Below are positions 1 through 5,322 of a stretch of 5,434 nucleotides of DNA, one piece after another. The notes under the pieces were generated by a model. That model made no database searches. It was given only the letters and a program-made list of their open reading frames with translations, and was not told where the DNA came from. The position numbers and the translations under genes were made by a program. The DNA is from Candidatus Aegiribacteria sp. (GTDB lineage Bacteria; Fermentibacterota; Fermentibacteria; Fermentibacterales; Fermentibacteraceae). The stretch lies in the NCBI GenBank assembly GCA_030634715.1, contig DAOWAG010000102.1:1-5434 (forward strand), in the 5' to 3' direction. Each line of letters begins with the position of its first letter. The first letter of the stretch is position 1.

Positions 1-727
1 CGATTGCAGCAGGCTTCTCCACCGGTTCAAGCCCTCCGGGAATCATCTGCAGGTGATGGACAAGACTTTCGCAAGCGGTTTCAATAGCATCTTCAGGAGA
101 AATACTGCCATCAGTTGTTACATCCATTATGAGATGATCGTAATCTGTTCTATCACCAACTCTGGCGCTCTGAACTTCAAAATTAACTCTCTTCACCGGA
201 CAGAACCAGGAATCAAGAAGAATCGTACCCGCGTTCTCTTCTTTTCCATGGATAGTCCATTCATCAGCGGGAATGAATCCCCTCCCGCGTTCAACGGCTA
301 TCTCCAAGGAGAATTTACAGTTCTTATTGAGTTGAACTATTTCCTGATCCTTGTTCATCACTTCCAGGTAGCTGTCTCCCTTGAGATCACTGCCCGAATA
401 CTTGCCCTTTTTTCCTGCTTTCAGTTTCAGTGAACCTGGTTTGTCACCCTCAAGCCTGATTACGAGAGATTTGATGTTAAGTACAATTTCGGGAATATCC
501 TGCAGAATACCGGGAATTGTTGAGAACTCATGCTCAACACCCTCTATTCTCAGGGCAACCGCTGCTGATCCTTCAAGCGAAGACAGTAGTACTCGTCTCA
601 GAGCAGTACCAAGAGTACGACCGAAACCGCGTTCCAGAGGTGTAATCTCGAGTCTGCCGAAGGTATCGGTTCTTGACTCTTCTTCCCACCTGATCATGTC
701 AGGAAGATAAAGACTCTTGAATTCCAT
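1..727 (-). CDS. rpoA: RNA polymerase alpha subunit, N-terminal domain (3' truncated by window)
   Basis: The first 242 residues of alpha are encoded; the gene continues past position 1. Known: the alpha NTD dimerises and scaffolds beta and beta', and the alpha CTD (outside the window) binds UP-element DNA and activators. Seen: MEFKSLYLPDMIRWEEE start; GRLEITPLERGFGRTLGTALRRVLLSS (24-50), with Arg44 and Arg45 aligned to the E. coli pair that includes beta-contact Arg45; EHEFSTIPGILQDIPEIVLN (65-84); ERGRGFIPADEW (146-157); and VNFEVQSARVGDRTDYDHL (181-199). The NTD closes with ISPEDAIETA and helix SLVHHLQMI, then the linker begins at about residue 230. The middle segment KAGKKGKYSGSDL (103-115) replaces the usual GPxxVTAxDI form, a variable region. 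AGGAGG (733-738) is 5 nt from the ATG. No internal stop or frameshift was seen. Confidence 0.98.
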   Translation of the reverse strand, partial: MEFKSLYLPDMIRWEEESRTDTFGRLEITPLERGFGRTLGTALRRVLLSSLEGSAAVALRIEGVEHEFSTIPGILQDIPEIVLNIKSLVIRLEGDKPGSLKLKAGKKGKYSGSDLKGDSYLEVMNKDQEIVQLNKNCKFSLEIAVERGRGFIPADEWTIHGKEENAGTILLDSWFCPVKRVNFEVQSARVGDRTDYDHLIMDVTTDGSISPEDAIETACESLVHHLQMIPGGLEPVEKPAAI

Positions 728-732
728 CTATT

Positions 733-760
733 CCTCCTCCCGGGGGATTTATAACCCGGG
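733..760 (-). promoter_or_regulatory. Hairpin abutting the rpoA ribosome binding site
   Basis: Seen on the minus strand: CCCGGG (760-755), a 10-nt AT-rich loop TTATAAATCC, then CCCGGG (744-739), followed with no gap by AGGAGG (738-733) and, 5 nt later, the rpoA ATG. The 6-bp all-GC stem directly touches the ribosome site, so folding could slow or gate ribosome entry. Each CCCGGG is itself self-complementary, so intermolecular or alternative pairing is possible. Inference: a candidate translational control element for rpoA. No r-protein binding motif was recognised. Confidence 0.4.
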
Positions 761-768
761 TGTTTACA

Positions 769-783
769 GGCCCTGAGAGGGCC
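769..783 (-). promoter_or_regulatory. GC-rich stem-loop in the rpsK-rpoA spacer
   Basis: Seen: GGCCCT-CTC-AGGGCC on the minus strand, a perfect 6-bp stem with a 3-nt loop, 12 nt after the rpsK stop. No run of T follows (the next bases are TGTAAACACCC), so it does not look like a standard intrinsic terminator, and the essential rpoA follows. Inference: it may protect or mark a processed 3' end, or cause partial transcriptional attenuation. The inverted repeat itself is certain; its function is not known. Confidence 0.4.
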
Positions 784-795
784 GTGATTATCTGC

Positions 796-1212
796 TTATC
801 CGCGTCGGCGACGCTTCGATGGACGACACCCGTTATGCGGTATTCTGGTTTGATCCTTGATTGCCGTAACTTCCAGATTAGTAGACTGAAGCGCCCTGAC
901 GGCTGCTTCCCTTCCAGATCCTGGACCCCGGACCCAGATCTCCACTTTCTTGATCCCTGCTTCAATTGCTTTTTCGGAAGCCTGTACCGCAGCTTGCCCT
1001 GAAGCAAATGCAGTTCCTTTTCTTGTACCTTTTACTCCTGTAGTTCCACCGCTAGCCCACGCGAGAACGTTACCATTCCTATCGGTGATCGTTATCAGAG
1101 TATTGTTGAAAGATGACTTTATGTGAGCAATACCGTGAACATCAGTAACCTTAACAGCCTTTTTCTTTTTTACAGTCTTCTTGCGAGTCTTTGCCTTGGC
1201 TCCTTTTGGCAC
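796..1212 (-). CDS. rpsK: 30S ribosomal protein uS11 (S11)
   Basis: A 138-residue protein (usual about 127-130, with a slightly longer Lys-rich N-terminus here). Known: uS11 is in the 30S platform next to the E site and the anti-Shine-Dalgarno region. Seen: basic leader [15 protein letters not shown] (6-20); [18 protein letters not shown] (27-44); [19 protein letters not shown] (52-70); [16 protein letters not shown] (93-108); and [15 protein letters not shown] at the end. The Asn-Gly of PHNGC (Asn127) corresponds to the site known in E. coli S11 to convert to isoaspartate. The start is GTG at 1212; AGGAGGG (1217-1223) lies 4-5 nt upstream and includes the rpsM stop. The next gene is rpoA after 68 nt, with no rpsD between them. 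The reading frame is intact. Confidence 0.98.
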   Translation of the reverse strand: MPKGAKAKTRKKTVKKKKAVKVTDVHGIAHIKSSFNNTLITITDRNGNVLAWASGGTTGVKGTRKGTAFASGQAAVQASEKAIEAGIKKVEIWVRGPGSGREAAVRALQSTNLEVTAIKDQTRIPHNGCRPSKRRRRG

Positions 1213-1221
1213 GTCACCCTC

Positions 1222-1587
1222 CTAACGAATTCTACCGTGCCCGAATTTTGGCCCCTTTCGGGTACGGGCATTTGTATGAGTCCTCTGGCCACGGACAGGG
1301 AGCCCCCTGCGATGTCTTATACCACGATAGCATCGTATGTCCATCAGCCTTTTCTTATTCATGTTTATTTCCGCTCTTAGGGCACCTTCAACCTTATAGT
1401 CGGCATCAATGACCTTTCTAAGCGTTGCGACTTCATTTTCTGTCAGATCGTCTGTTTTCACGTTAAAAGCAATACCCGTCTTTTCAAGTATTTCCTTTGA
1501 TGAGGTCAGACCGATTCCAAAAATGTATGGAAGTGCATAAAGAATATGCTTGTTGCGCGGAAGATCAACTCCTGAGATTCTTGCCAC
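1222..1587 (-). CDS. rpsM: 30S ribosomal protein uS13 (S13)
   Basis: A 121-residue protein (usual 118-124). Known: uS13 is in the 30S head, contacts the P-site tRNA with its C-terminal tail, and forms bridges B1a and B1b to the 50S. Seen: [20 protein letters not shown] at the N-terminus, the [11 protein letters not shown] helical motif (25-34), and the signature [19 protein letters not shown] at 85-103 followed by HTNARTRKG. The tail ends PKFGHGRIR in place of the E. coli PRKPIKK; it keeps positive charge but with a different sequence. The start is GTG, backed by a strong GGAGGT (1593-1598) at 5 nt spacing; no ATG nearby fits the family N-terminus. The gene follows rpmJ by 29 nt. Its TAG stop lies inside the ribosome site of rpsK, 9 nt before that gene, which suggests coupling. 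Confidence 0.98.
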   Translation of the reverse strand: MARISGVDLPRNKHILYALPYIFGIGLTSSKEILEKTGIAFNVKTDDLTENEVATLRKVIDADYKVEGALRAEINMNKKRLMDIRCYRGIRHRRGLPVRGQRTHTNARTRKGPKFGHGRIR

Positions 1588-1589
1588 TG

Positions 1590-1603
1590 ATTACCTCCGT
1601 AAT
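1590..1603 (-). promoter_or_regulatory. Small hairpin presenting the rpsM Shine-Dalgarno site
   Basis: Seen on the minus strand: ATTAC-GGAG-GTAAT, a perfect 5-bp inverted repeat with a 4-nt loop. The rpsM ribosome site GGAGGT (1593-1598) covers the loop and the first bases of the right arm, and the GTG start follows 2 nt after the stem. The stem is AT-rich and weak, so it may have no role. Inference: it could expose or modulate the site, but chance is a fair explanation. Confidence 0.25.
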
Positions 1604-1616
1604 TACCGAAATTCTA

Positions 1617-1733
1617 TTATCCCTGCCGTTGTTTATGCTTCGGGTCCCGTGAACAGATCACCAGGATCTTTCCATGCCTTCGCACAATTCGACAGTACTC
1701 ACAAATTTTTCTAACTGAACTGCGTACTTTCAT
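1617..1733 (-). CDS. rpmJ: 50S ribosomal protein bL36 (L36), zinc-binding form
   Basis: A 38-residue protein. Seen: [20 protein letters not shown] at the start, then [18 protein letters not shown] and a TAA stop, matching the 37-38-residue L36 throughout. The zinc ligands Cys11, Cys14, Cys27 and His33 are all present, so this is the zinc-dependent (C+) form and not the cysteine-free paralogue. Known: bL36 is the smallest bacterial 50S protein and contacts 23S rRNA near the base of the L7/L12 stalk. The ATG at 1733 is preceded by GAGGA (1741-1745), which overlaps the infA TGA stop at 7 nt spacing. The infA-rpmJ-rpsM order is typical of most bacteria. Loss of zinc could favour a C- paralogue elsewhere if one exists; that cannot be seen here. 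Confidence 0.97.
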   Translation of the reverse strand: MKVRSSVRKICEYCRIVRRHGKILVICSRDPKHKQRQG

Positions 1734-1743
1734 TGTTCGATCC

Positions 1744-1968
1744 TCACTTGTACCTGTAAATAATTCGGCCACGGGTCAGATCGTATGGAGATAATTCAAC
1801 CGTTACCCTGTCACCTACAAGTATTCTTATGTAGTGCATCCTCATCTTCCCGGAAACATGGCACAGGGCAATGTGACCTTCTGGGCTGTCCAGTTCGACG
1901 CGGCATTGACTGTTGGGTAGCGTTTCAACAACGGTCCCATCAGCTACTACGCCCTGTTTCTTTGCCAT
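1744..1968 (-). CDS. infA: Translation initiation factor IF-1
   Basis: A 74-residue S1/OB-fold protein, near the usual 72. It binds the 30S A site and works with IF2 and IF3 to set the start codon. Seen: [19 protein letters not shown] at the N-terminus, then [16 protein letters not shown] and [20 protein letters not shown] at the C-terminus, a near-perfect match to IF1. The loop [12 protein letters not shown] is about two residues longer than in E. coli. An in-frame ATG lies two codons upstream (1974, giving MEMAKK), but AAAGGG (1975-1980) touches that ATG directly and could not serve it. The same site is 6 nt from the ATG at 1968, which is therefore chosen and also matches the family start MAKK. 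The gene follows map after 52 nt and precedes rpmJ by 10 nt. Confidence 0.97.
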   Translation of the reverse strand: MAKKQGVVADGTVVETLPNSQCRVELDSPEGHIALCHVSGKMRMHYIRILVGDRVTVELSPYDLTRGRIIYRYK

Positions 1969-2003
1969 TTCCATCCCTTTCGTCCGTTTTCCGCGGAACG
2001 CAT

Positions 2004-2032
2004 ATTATTGGTAATTATCATCATGCCGTCAA
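2004..2032 (-). promoter_or_regulatory. Candidate sigma70-type promoter upstream of infA
   Basis: Seen on the minus strand: TTGACG at 2032-2027, a 17-nt spacer, then AATAAT at 2009-2004. Each hexamer matches the sigma70 consensus (TTGACA, TATAAT) at five of six positions, with the ideal spacing. The predicted transcript would start near 1997, giving a leader of about 29 nt that contains the infA ribosome site. The -35 falls in the last codons of map and the -10 in the 52-nt map-infA gap, the first real gap in the operon after five tight junctions. Inference: an internal promoter for infA-rpmJ-rpsM-rpsK-rpoA. E. coli infA is also known to have its own promoters. The -10 lacks the first T, and the sigma specificity of this organism is unknown. 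Confidence 0.45.
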
Positions 2033-2764
2033 TATTAACGGACTTCCTGCTGAAACGAGTACCGTATGCTCCGCATGCGCTGACAGGCTTCCATCAGCCG
2101 TAACAACCGTCCATTTATCCAGGAGCGTCCTTACTCTGTATCCACCGATATTAATCATTGGTTCAATTGCAAGTGCAAGTCCGTCAGTAAGCTTCATTCC
2201 CCTGCCCGCTCTTCCGAAATTCGGGACCTGGGGCGGCTCATGCAGTTTTCTGCCTATTCCGTGTCCCACCAGGGATCTGACAACACTGAAACCTTCCTCT
2301 TCCACATGCATCTGAATAGCTGAACCAATATCCCCTATAGAGTTTCCTGCTCTTGCAGCTTCGATACCTCTGTCACGGGCTTCGTAAACGGTTCTTATAA
2401 GAAGCAATGCCATTGGGGGAGGCAGCCCTACAGCAACTGTATCAGCTGCGTCTCCATGGAAGCCGTTCTTGAATGCTCCAACGTCAATACTGACAAGGTC
2501 GCCATCCTTCACTTTTCTGATTCCGGAAGGTATTCCGTGAACCACTTCATCGTTTATGGAGATACAGACACTTGCCGGGAATCCATTGTATCCAAGGAAA
2601 GAGGGGGTAGCTCCTTCAGCTTCTATTACCTTCCTCCCCACGGATTCAATAGATGCAGTGCTCACTCCGATCTCGATTACCGTTTTCATCTCATCAAGAG
2701 CTTTTCTGACGATTCTGCAACTTTCTTCCATCATTCTGAGGTCTCGTCCAGCCGTTATCCCCAT
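2021..2764 (-). CDS. map: Type I methionine aminopeptidase
   Basis: A 247-residue enzyme of the usual size for bacterial MetAP type Ia (about 248-264). It removes the initiator Met from new proteins after deformylation. Seen: the pita-bread fold motifs in order. YNGFPASVCISINDEVVHGIP (59-79) carries His76. The five metal ligands are Asp94 (SIDVGA), Asp105 (HGDAADT), His168 (GHGIG), Glu201 (AIEPM) and Glu232 (HAEHTV), and substrate-site His175 lies in KLHEPP. These match the E. coli set Asp97, Asp108, His171, Glu204 and Glu235. No N-terminal zinc-finger extension is present. The ATG at 2764 is inside the adk end (10-nt overlap). Only a weak AGAGG (2775-2779) sits 10 nt upstream, so coupling to adk translation probably matters. 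The start fits the family N-terminus. Position next to infA is the common one in bacteria that carry map in this cluster. Confidence 0.98.
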   Translation of the reverse strand: MGITAGRDLRMMEESCRIVRKALDEMKTVIEIGVSTASIESVGRKVIEAEGATPSFLGYNGFPASVCISINDEVVHGIPSGIRKVKDGDLVSIDVGAFKNGFHGDAADTVAVGLPPPMALLLIRTVYEARDRGIEAARAGNSIGDIGSAIQMHVEEEGFSVVRSLVGHGIGRKLHEPPQVPNFGRAGRGMKLTDGLALAIEPMINIGGYRVRTLLDKWTVVTADGSLSAHAEHTVLVSAGSPLILTA

Positions 2765-3384
2765 ATGGACAGAGCCTCTTCCAGTCTCTCAGTAACCTGG
2801 TCGACAGTTCCAATGCCATCGATAATCAACAGACGATCATGATAGTATTTCTCAAGATGCTCTGTAAGATCATGGTAGTGACCTAGCCTCTGCTCGATTA
2901 CTTCGGCTCTGTCATCATTTCGCTCAATGAGTGAAGTACCGCATCTGATGCATTTGTCTCCTGGATGAAATTGCGGATGCTTTCCAGTAAAACCGCATTT
3001 GGAGCACGTAAGCCTCCCTGCGAGTCTTTCAATCACTTCACTGTCAGATATCGTAATAAATACCGCACCTGAAAGAGGTTTATTCTCTTCTTCAAGATAA
3101 CCATCAAGGCTCTCTGCCTGGGATACATTTCTGGGAAATCCGTCCAGCAGGAATCTGTCCAGATTCGTTATTTTTTTGAACACTTCCTCGTTCACGGTTT
3201 CATCGTCTACCAGGTGCCCCGATTCAACGATTTTCCGTATACGCTTCCCCAGTTCGGAATTGCTTTGTATCTCTTCACGGAGCAAAAGACCTGTTGAAAG
3301 GTGATGAAGACTGAGACGTTTCGATATCCTGTCAGCCTGCGTTCCCTTTCCAGATCCAGGTGGCCCGAAGAAGACTATCCTCAT
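2755..3384 (-). CDS. adk: Adenylate kinase, zinc-type LID domain
   Basis: A 209-residue cytosolic nucleoside monophosphate kinase (ATP + AMP = 2 ADP), near the usual 210-217. Seen: P-loop GPPGSGKGT at 7-15; the AMP-site segment HLSTGLLLREE at 28-38 with Arg36; LLDGFPRNVSQAE at 79-91 with Asp81 and Arg85; Arg124 before the LID; a four-cysteine LID (Cys127, Cys130, Cys145, Cys148) that should bind zinc; and RNDDRAEVIEQRL with Arg155 and Arg166 corresponding to E. coli Arg156 and Arg167. Oddity: residue 33 is Leu (codon CTT at 3288-3286) where the family almost always has Asp in STGD. All other catalytic positions look intact, so activity is expected, but the change is unusual. GAAGG (3390-3394) sits 5 nt before the ATG, 2 nt after the secY stop. 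The 3' end overlaps map by 10 nt. The secY-adk-map order is common outside Gammaproteobacteria. Confidence 0.98.
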   Translation of the reverse strand: MRIVFFGPPGSGKGTQADRISKRLSLHHLSTGLLLREEIQSNSELGKRIRKIVESGHLVDDETVNEEVFKKITNLDRFLLDGFPRNVSQAESLDGYLEEENKPLSGAVFITISDSEVIERLAGRLTCSKCGFTGKHPQFHPGDKCIRCGTSLIERNDDRAEVIEQRLGHYHDLTEHLEKYYHDRLLIIDGIGTVDQVTERLEEALSIWG

Positions 3385-3386
3385 TA

Positions 3387-4691
3387 CTACCTTCGTCCTC
3401 TTATCTTGCCTTTGCTGAGAAATCCATCGTAGTGCCGCATGAGAAGATGTGTTTCAATCTGCCGCAATGTTTCCAGAGCCACTCCAACAACGATCAGCAG
3501 GCTTGTGCCGCCGAACATGAAGTTCACATTGGCGTGTCTGGTCATGAGCATAGGCATAACAGCTATCGCTGCAAGGAATATCGATCCGGGCAGTGTAACT
3601 CTTACAAGTACTCTCTCTATGTATTTGGCGGTACTTTTCCCAGGTTTTCGGCCTGGTATGAACCCACCATACTTTTTCATGTTGTCGGCTAGATCCTGTG
3701 GATTGAAGGTAATGGCTGTGTAGACATACGCGAAAAGGATAATTAATAGAGTATATATTATTATGTATACAGCACTTCCAGGTGCCAGATGTGCGTTGAC
3801 CCATGTATCGACCCCGGAATTAGGGAAGAACATGGCTATACTGCTCGGAAACATCATGAATGCCTGTGCGAAGATAACCGGAATAACTCCAGCCGTGTTG
3901 AGTCTGAGCGGTATATGTGTGCTCTGACCACCATATACTTTTCGCCCTCTTACCTGTTTAGCGTATGTAACAGGTATCCTTCTCTGGGCTTCCGTCATAA
4001 GAACAACAAACGCAACTACCGCAAACATGAATACACCGAGGAAAATCGCGGTAATGAATCCGGTCTGCTCAAGCACGAACACATCCTGGTATATCGAGAC
4101 AATCGCTCCGGGAAGCCTTCCGACTATACCTGCAAAGATGATAAGGCTGATTCCGTTTCCAATTCCACGCTCGGTAATTCGCTCACCAAGCCACATGACA
4201 AATATCGTTCCCGTAATCAATGTGACAACGGTCTGAATCGTGAATCCAAGCCCAGGGTGCGGTACGATCATCATTCCCTGACTGTTCAGACCTATCAGAT
4301 ACTGTGAAATTCCCAGTCCCTGGATAAACGCGAGTACGACTGTAGCATATCTGGTGATTTCCGTCATCTTCTGACGTCCGGCTTCACCTTCTTTTTTCAG
4401 CCTCTCAAAATAGGGAAACACCGATGTGAGAAGCTGGATGATGATCGATGCGGATATGTAAGGCATTATTCCAAGCGCAAATACAGACGCACGTCTGAGA
4501 GCGCCACCCACGAAGAGGTCATACATGCCCATCAGTCCGCCGCCACCAGCGAACGCCTGATTCAAGGCATCACCATCTATTCCGGGAACGGGAATATGCC
4601 CTCCCACCCTGTATACCGCGAGAAGAACGAATGTATAGAATATCTTCTTCCTCAGCTCCGGTATTTTCAGGATGCTTTCAAAACCACGCAT
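3387..4691 (-). CDS. secY: Protein translocase channel subunit SecY
   Basis: A 434-residue integral membrane protein of normal SecY length. Known: SecY is the pore of the SecYEG translocon; it takes secretory proteins pushed by SecA and membrane proteins delivered by ribosomes. Seen: about ten hydrophobic segments. These include TM1 (about 17-36), the plug stretch after GHIPVPGID, TM2 with MPYISASIIIQLL (76-88), TM3 and TM4 at about 115-168, the ERGIGNGISL motif (174-183) opening TM5, the RRIPVTYAKQ start of cytoplasmic loop C4 (237-246) and the C5 loop YGGFIPG. The TM10 region is followed by a basic tail, KGKIRGRR. C4 and C5 are the ribosome and SecA docking loops. Oddity: C5 reads GRKPG at 347-351 where E. 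coli has GIRPG, so Lys349 stands where the key Arg357 is expected and Arg has moved one place. GGAGGT (4701-4706) precedes the ATG by 9 nt. The gene overlaps rplO by one base and ends 2 nt before adk. Confidence 0.99.
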   Translation of the reverse strand: MRGFESILKIPELRKKIFYTFVLLAVYRVGGHIPVPGIDGDALNQAFAGGGGLMGMYDLFVGGALRRASVFALGIMPYISASIIIQLLTSVFPYFERLKKEGEAGRQKMTEITRYATVVLAFIQGLGISQYLIGLNSQGMMIVPHPGLGFTIQTVVTLITGTIFVMWLGERITERGIGNGISLIIFAGIVGRLPGAIVSIYQDVFVLEQTGFITAIFLGVFMFAVVAFVVLMTEAQRRIPVTYAKQVRGRKVYGGQSTHIPLRLNTAGVIPVIFAQAFMMFPSSIAMFFPNSGVDTWVNAHLAPGSAVYIIIYTLLIILFAYVYTAITFNPQDLADNMKKYGGFIPGRKPGKSTAKYIERVLVRVTLPGSIFLAAIAVMPMLMTRHANVNFMFGGTSLLIVVGVALETLRQIETHLLMRHYDGFLSKGKIRGRR

Positions 4692-5134
4692 TATCCGAGC
4701 ACCTCCACTGTGCCGCCAGCGGACTTAATAATTTCCTCAGCTTTTGAACTGAAAGAGTGAGCACATACCGTAAGAACTTTATCCAATTGTCCTTTTCCAA
4801 GGATTTTCACGGGTTTAAACCTTGATGAGATCAATCCCGCTTTCTTCATATCGTCAGGTGTCACAACGCTATCAGCACTGAATCTGCTCAGATGACAGAC
4901 ATTGATGACCTGATAATTCCTGGCAAACCGCGCGTTGTTAAAACCTTTATGGCTCATTCGCCTTTGGATAGGCATCTGTCCACCTTCGAACCAGGGTTGA
5001 ATACTGCCTCTGGCCTTCTGCCCCTTATGTCCCTTGCCGCTGGTTCCGCCAGTACCGGTTCCGCGACCACGACCTAGCCTGGATGAGGATTTTACCGCAC
5101 CTCTGGCGGGTCTCAGATGCTGCAAGCGTCTCAT
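4691..5134 (-). CDS. rplO: 50S ribosomal protein uL15 (L15)
   Basis: A 147-residue protein, close to the usual length of about 144-150. Seen: a basic, Gly-rich N-terminal extension (about residues 12-45) with [20 protein letters not shown], which in known structures threads into 23S rRNA; the L15 signature [12 protein letters not shown] at 48-59 followed by KGFNN; and a globular C-terminal half ending GGTVEVLG. Known: uL15 is a late-assembly 50S protein that binds 23S rRNA. The ATG forms an ATGA overlap with rpmD, and a strong GAGGAGG site (5142-5148) lies 7 nt upstream, inside rpmD. Its TAA stop shares one base with the secY ATG (TAATG). The Trp before FEGGQMP and the SIQP stretch differ from the E. 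coli-type KVRPGFEGGQMP, but the motif is otherwise intact. Confidence 0.98.
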   Translation of the reverse strand: MRRLQHLRPARGAVKSSSRLGRGRGTGTGGTSGKGHKGQKARGSIQPWFEGGQMPIQRRMSHKGFNNARFARNYQVINVCHLSRFSADSVVTPDDMKKAGLISSRFKPVKILGKGQLDKVLTVCAHSFSSKAEEIIKSAGGTVEVLG

Positions 5135-5322
5135 TCTTCAACCTCCTCGACCTTCAACAGATGTGCAACCCTGTTGATCATACCGCGAATCTGCGGGTTG
5201 TCCCGATGAGTGACGGGACATTGCAATCGTCGCAGTCCGAGTGCCTCAAGTGTTCGTTTCTGCACTTCCGTACGGCCGATTGCACTTCTTACCTGAGTAA
5301 TTCTTAGTTTCCTGTCAGCCAT
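5131..5322 (-). CDS. rpmD: 50S ribosomal protein uL30 (L30)
   Basis: A 63-residue protein starting [13 protein letters not shown], of normal length for bacterial L30 (about 58-63). Seen: the family signature runs through the core, with [13 protein letters not shown] at residues 4-16, ALGLRRL at 27-33, and [19 protein letters not shown] near the end. The frame is open 20 codons further upstream, but the ATG at 5322 is chosen because it aligns with L30 starts and has AAGGAGT (5327-5333) four bases ahead; the upstream codons lie inside rpsE. Known: uL30 is a small globular 50S protein that contacts 23S rRNA. Context: it overlaps rpsE by 8 nt and its TGA overlaps the rplO start as ATGA, pointing to translational coupling across rpsE-rpmD-rplO. 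No oddities were seen. Confidence 0.97.
   Translation of the reverse strand: MADRKLRITQVRSAIGRTEVQKRTLEALGLRRLQCPVTHRDNPQIRGMINRVAHLLKVEEVEE

Noticed and set aside
53..710. Two overlapping plus-strand open frames (53-433 and 381-710) on the left edge.
   Set aside because: Both are antisense to rpoA, whose minus-strand frame is open from 727 to the window edge and matches the alpha NTD from end to end.
748..776. TATAAA in the rpoA leader hairpin loop as a -10 promoter element.
   Set aside because: The hexamer at the right upstream distance is TCAGGG, which does not resemble a -35, and no extended -10 is present.
739..783. The GC-rich stems after rpsK as an intrinsic terminator.
   Set aside because: Neither stem is followed by a T-run on either strand, and the next gene, rpoA, is essential, co-directional and has a good ribosome site.
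699..1007. Minus-strand open frame of 102 codons covering the rpsK-rpoA spacer, a possible extra gene in place of rpsD.
   Set aside because: Most of it is an alternative frame of rpsK, it runs into rpoA in the wrong frame, and its translation shows no S4 or other known features.
1785..2315. Long plus-strand open frame of 176 codons opposite map and infA.
   Set aside because: It is antisense to two genes with complete family motifs, its translation is Ser/Cys/Pro-rich with no recognisable domain, and it has no ribosome site that stands out.
3741..3770. AT-rich patch (TATACATAATAATATATAC on the minus strand) as a promoter inside secY.
   Set aside because: It is explained by Ile, Tyr and Leu codons of TM8; no paired -35 was found that would make it more than low-complexity coding sequence.
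3454..3804. Minus-strand open frame of 116 codons within secY.
   Set aside because: It is a shifted frame inside the conserved SecY C-terminal half; its Cys/His/Ser-rich translation resembles no protein I know.
3789..4307. Plus-strand open frame of 172 codons opposite secY.
   Set aside because: It lies wholly antisense to the conserved SecY coding frame, and its composition (Asn, Arg, Tyr, Ser, His-rich) is that of a shadow frame.
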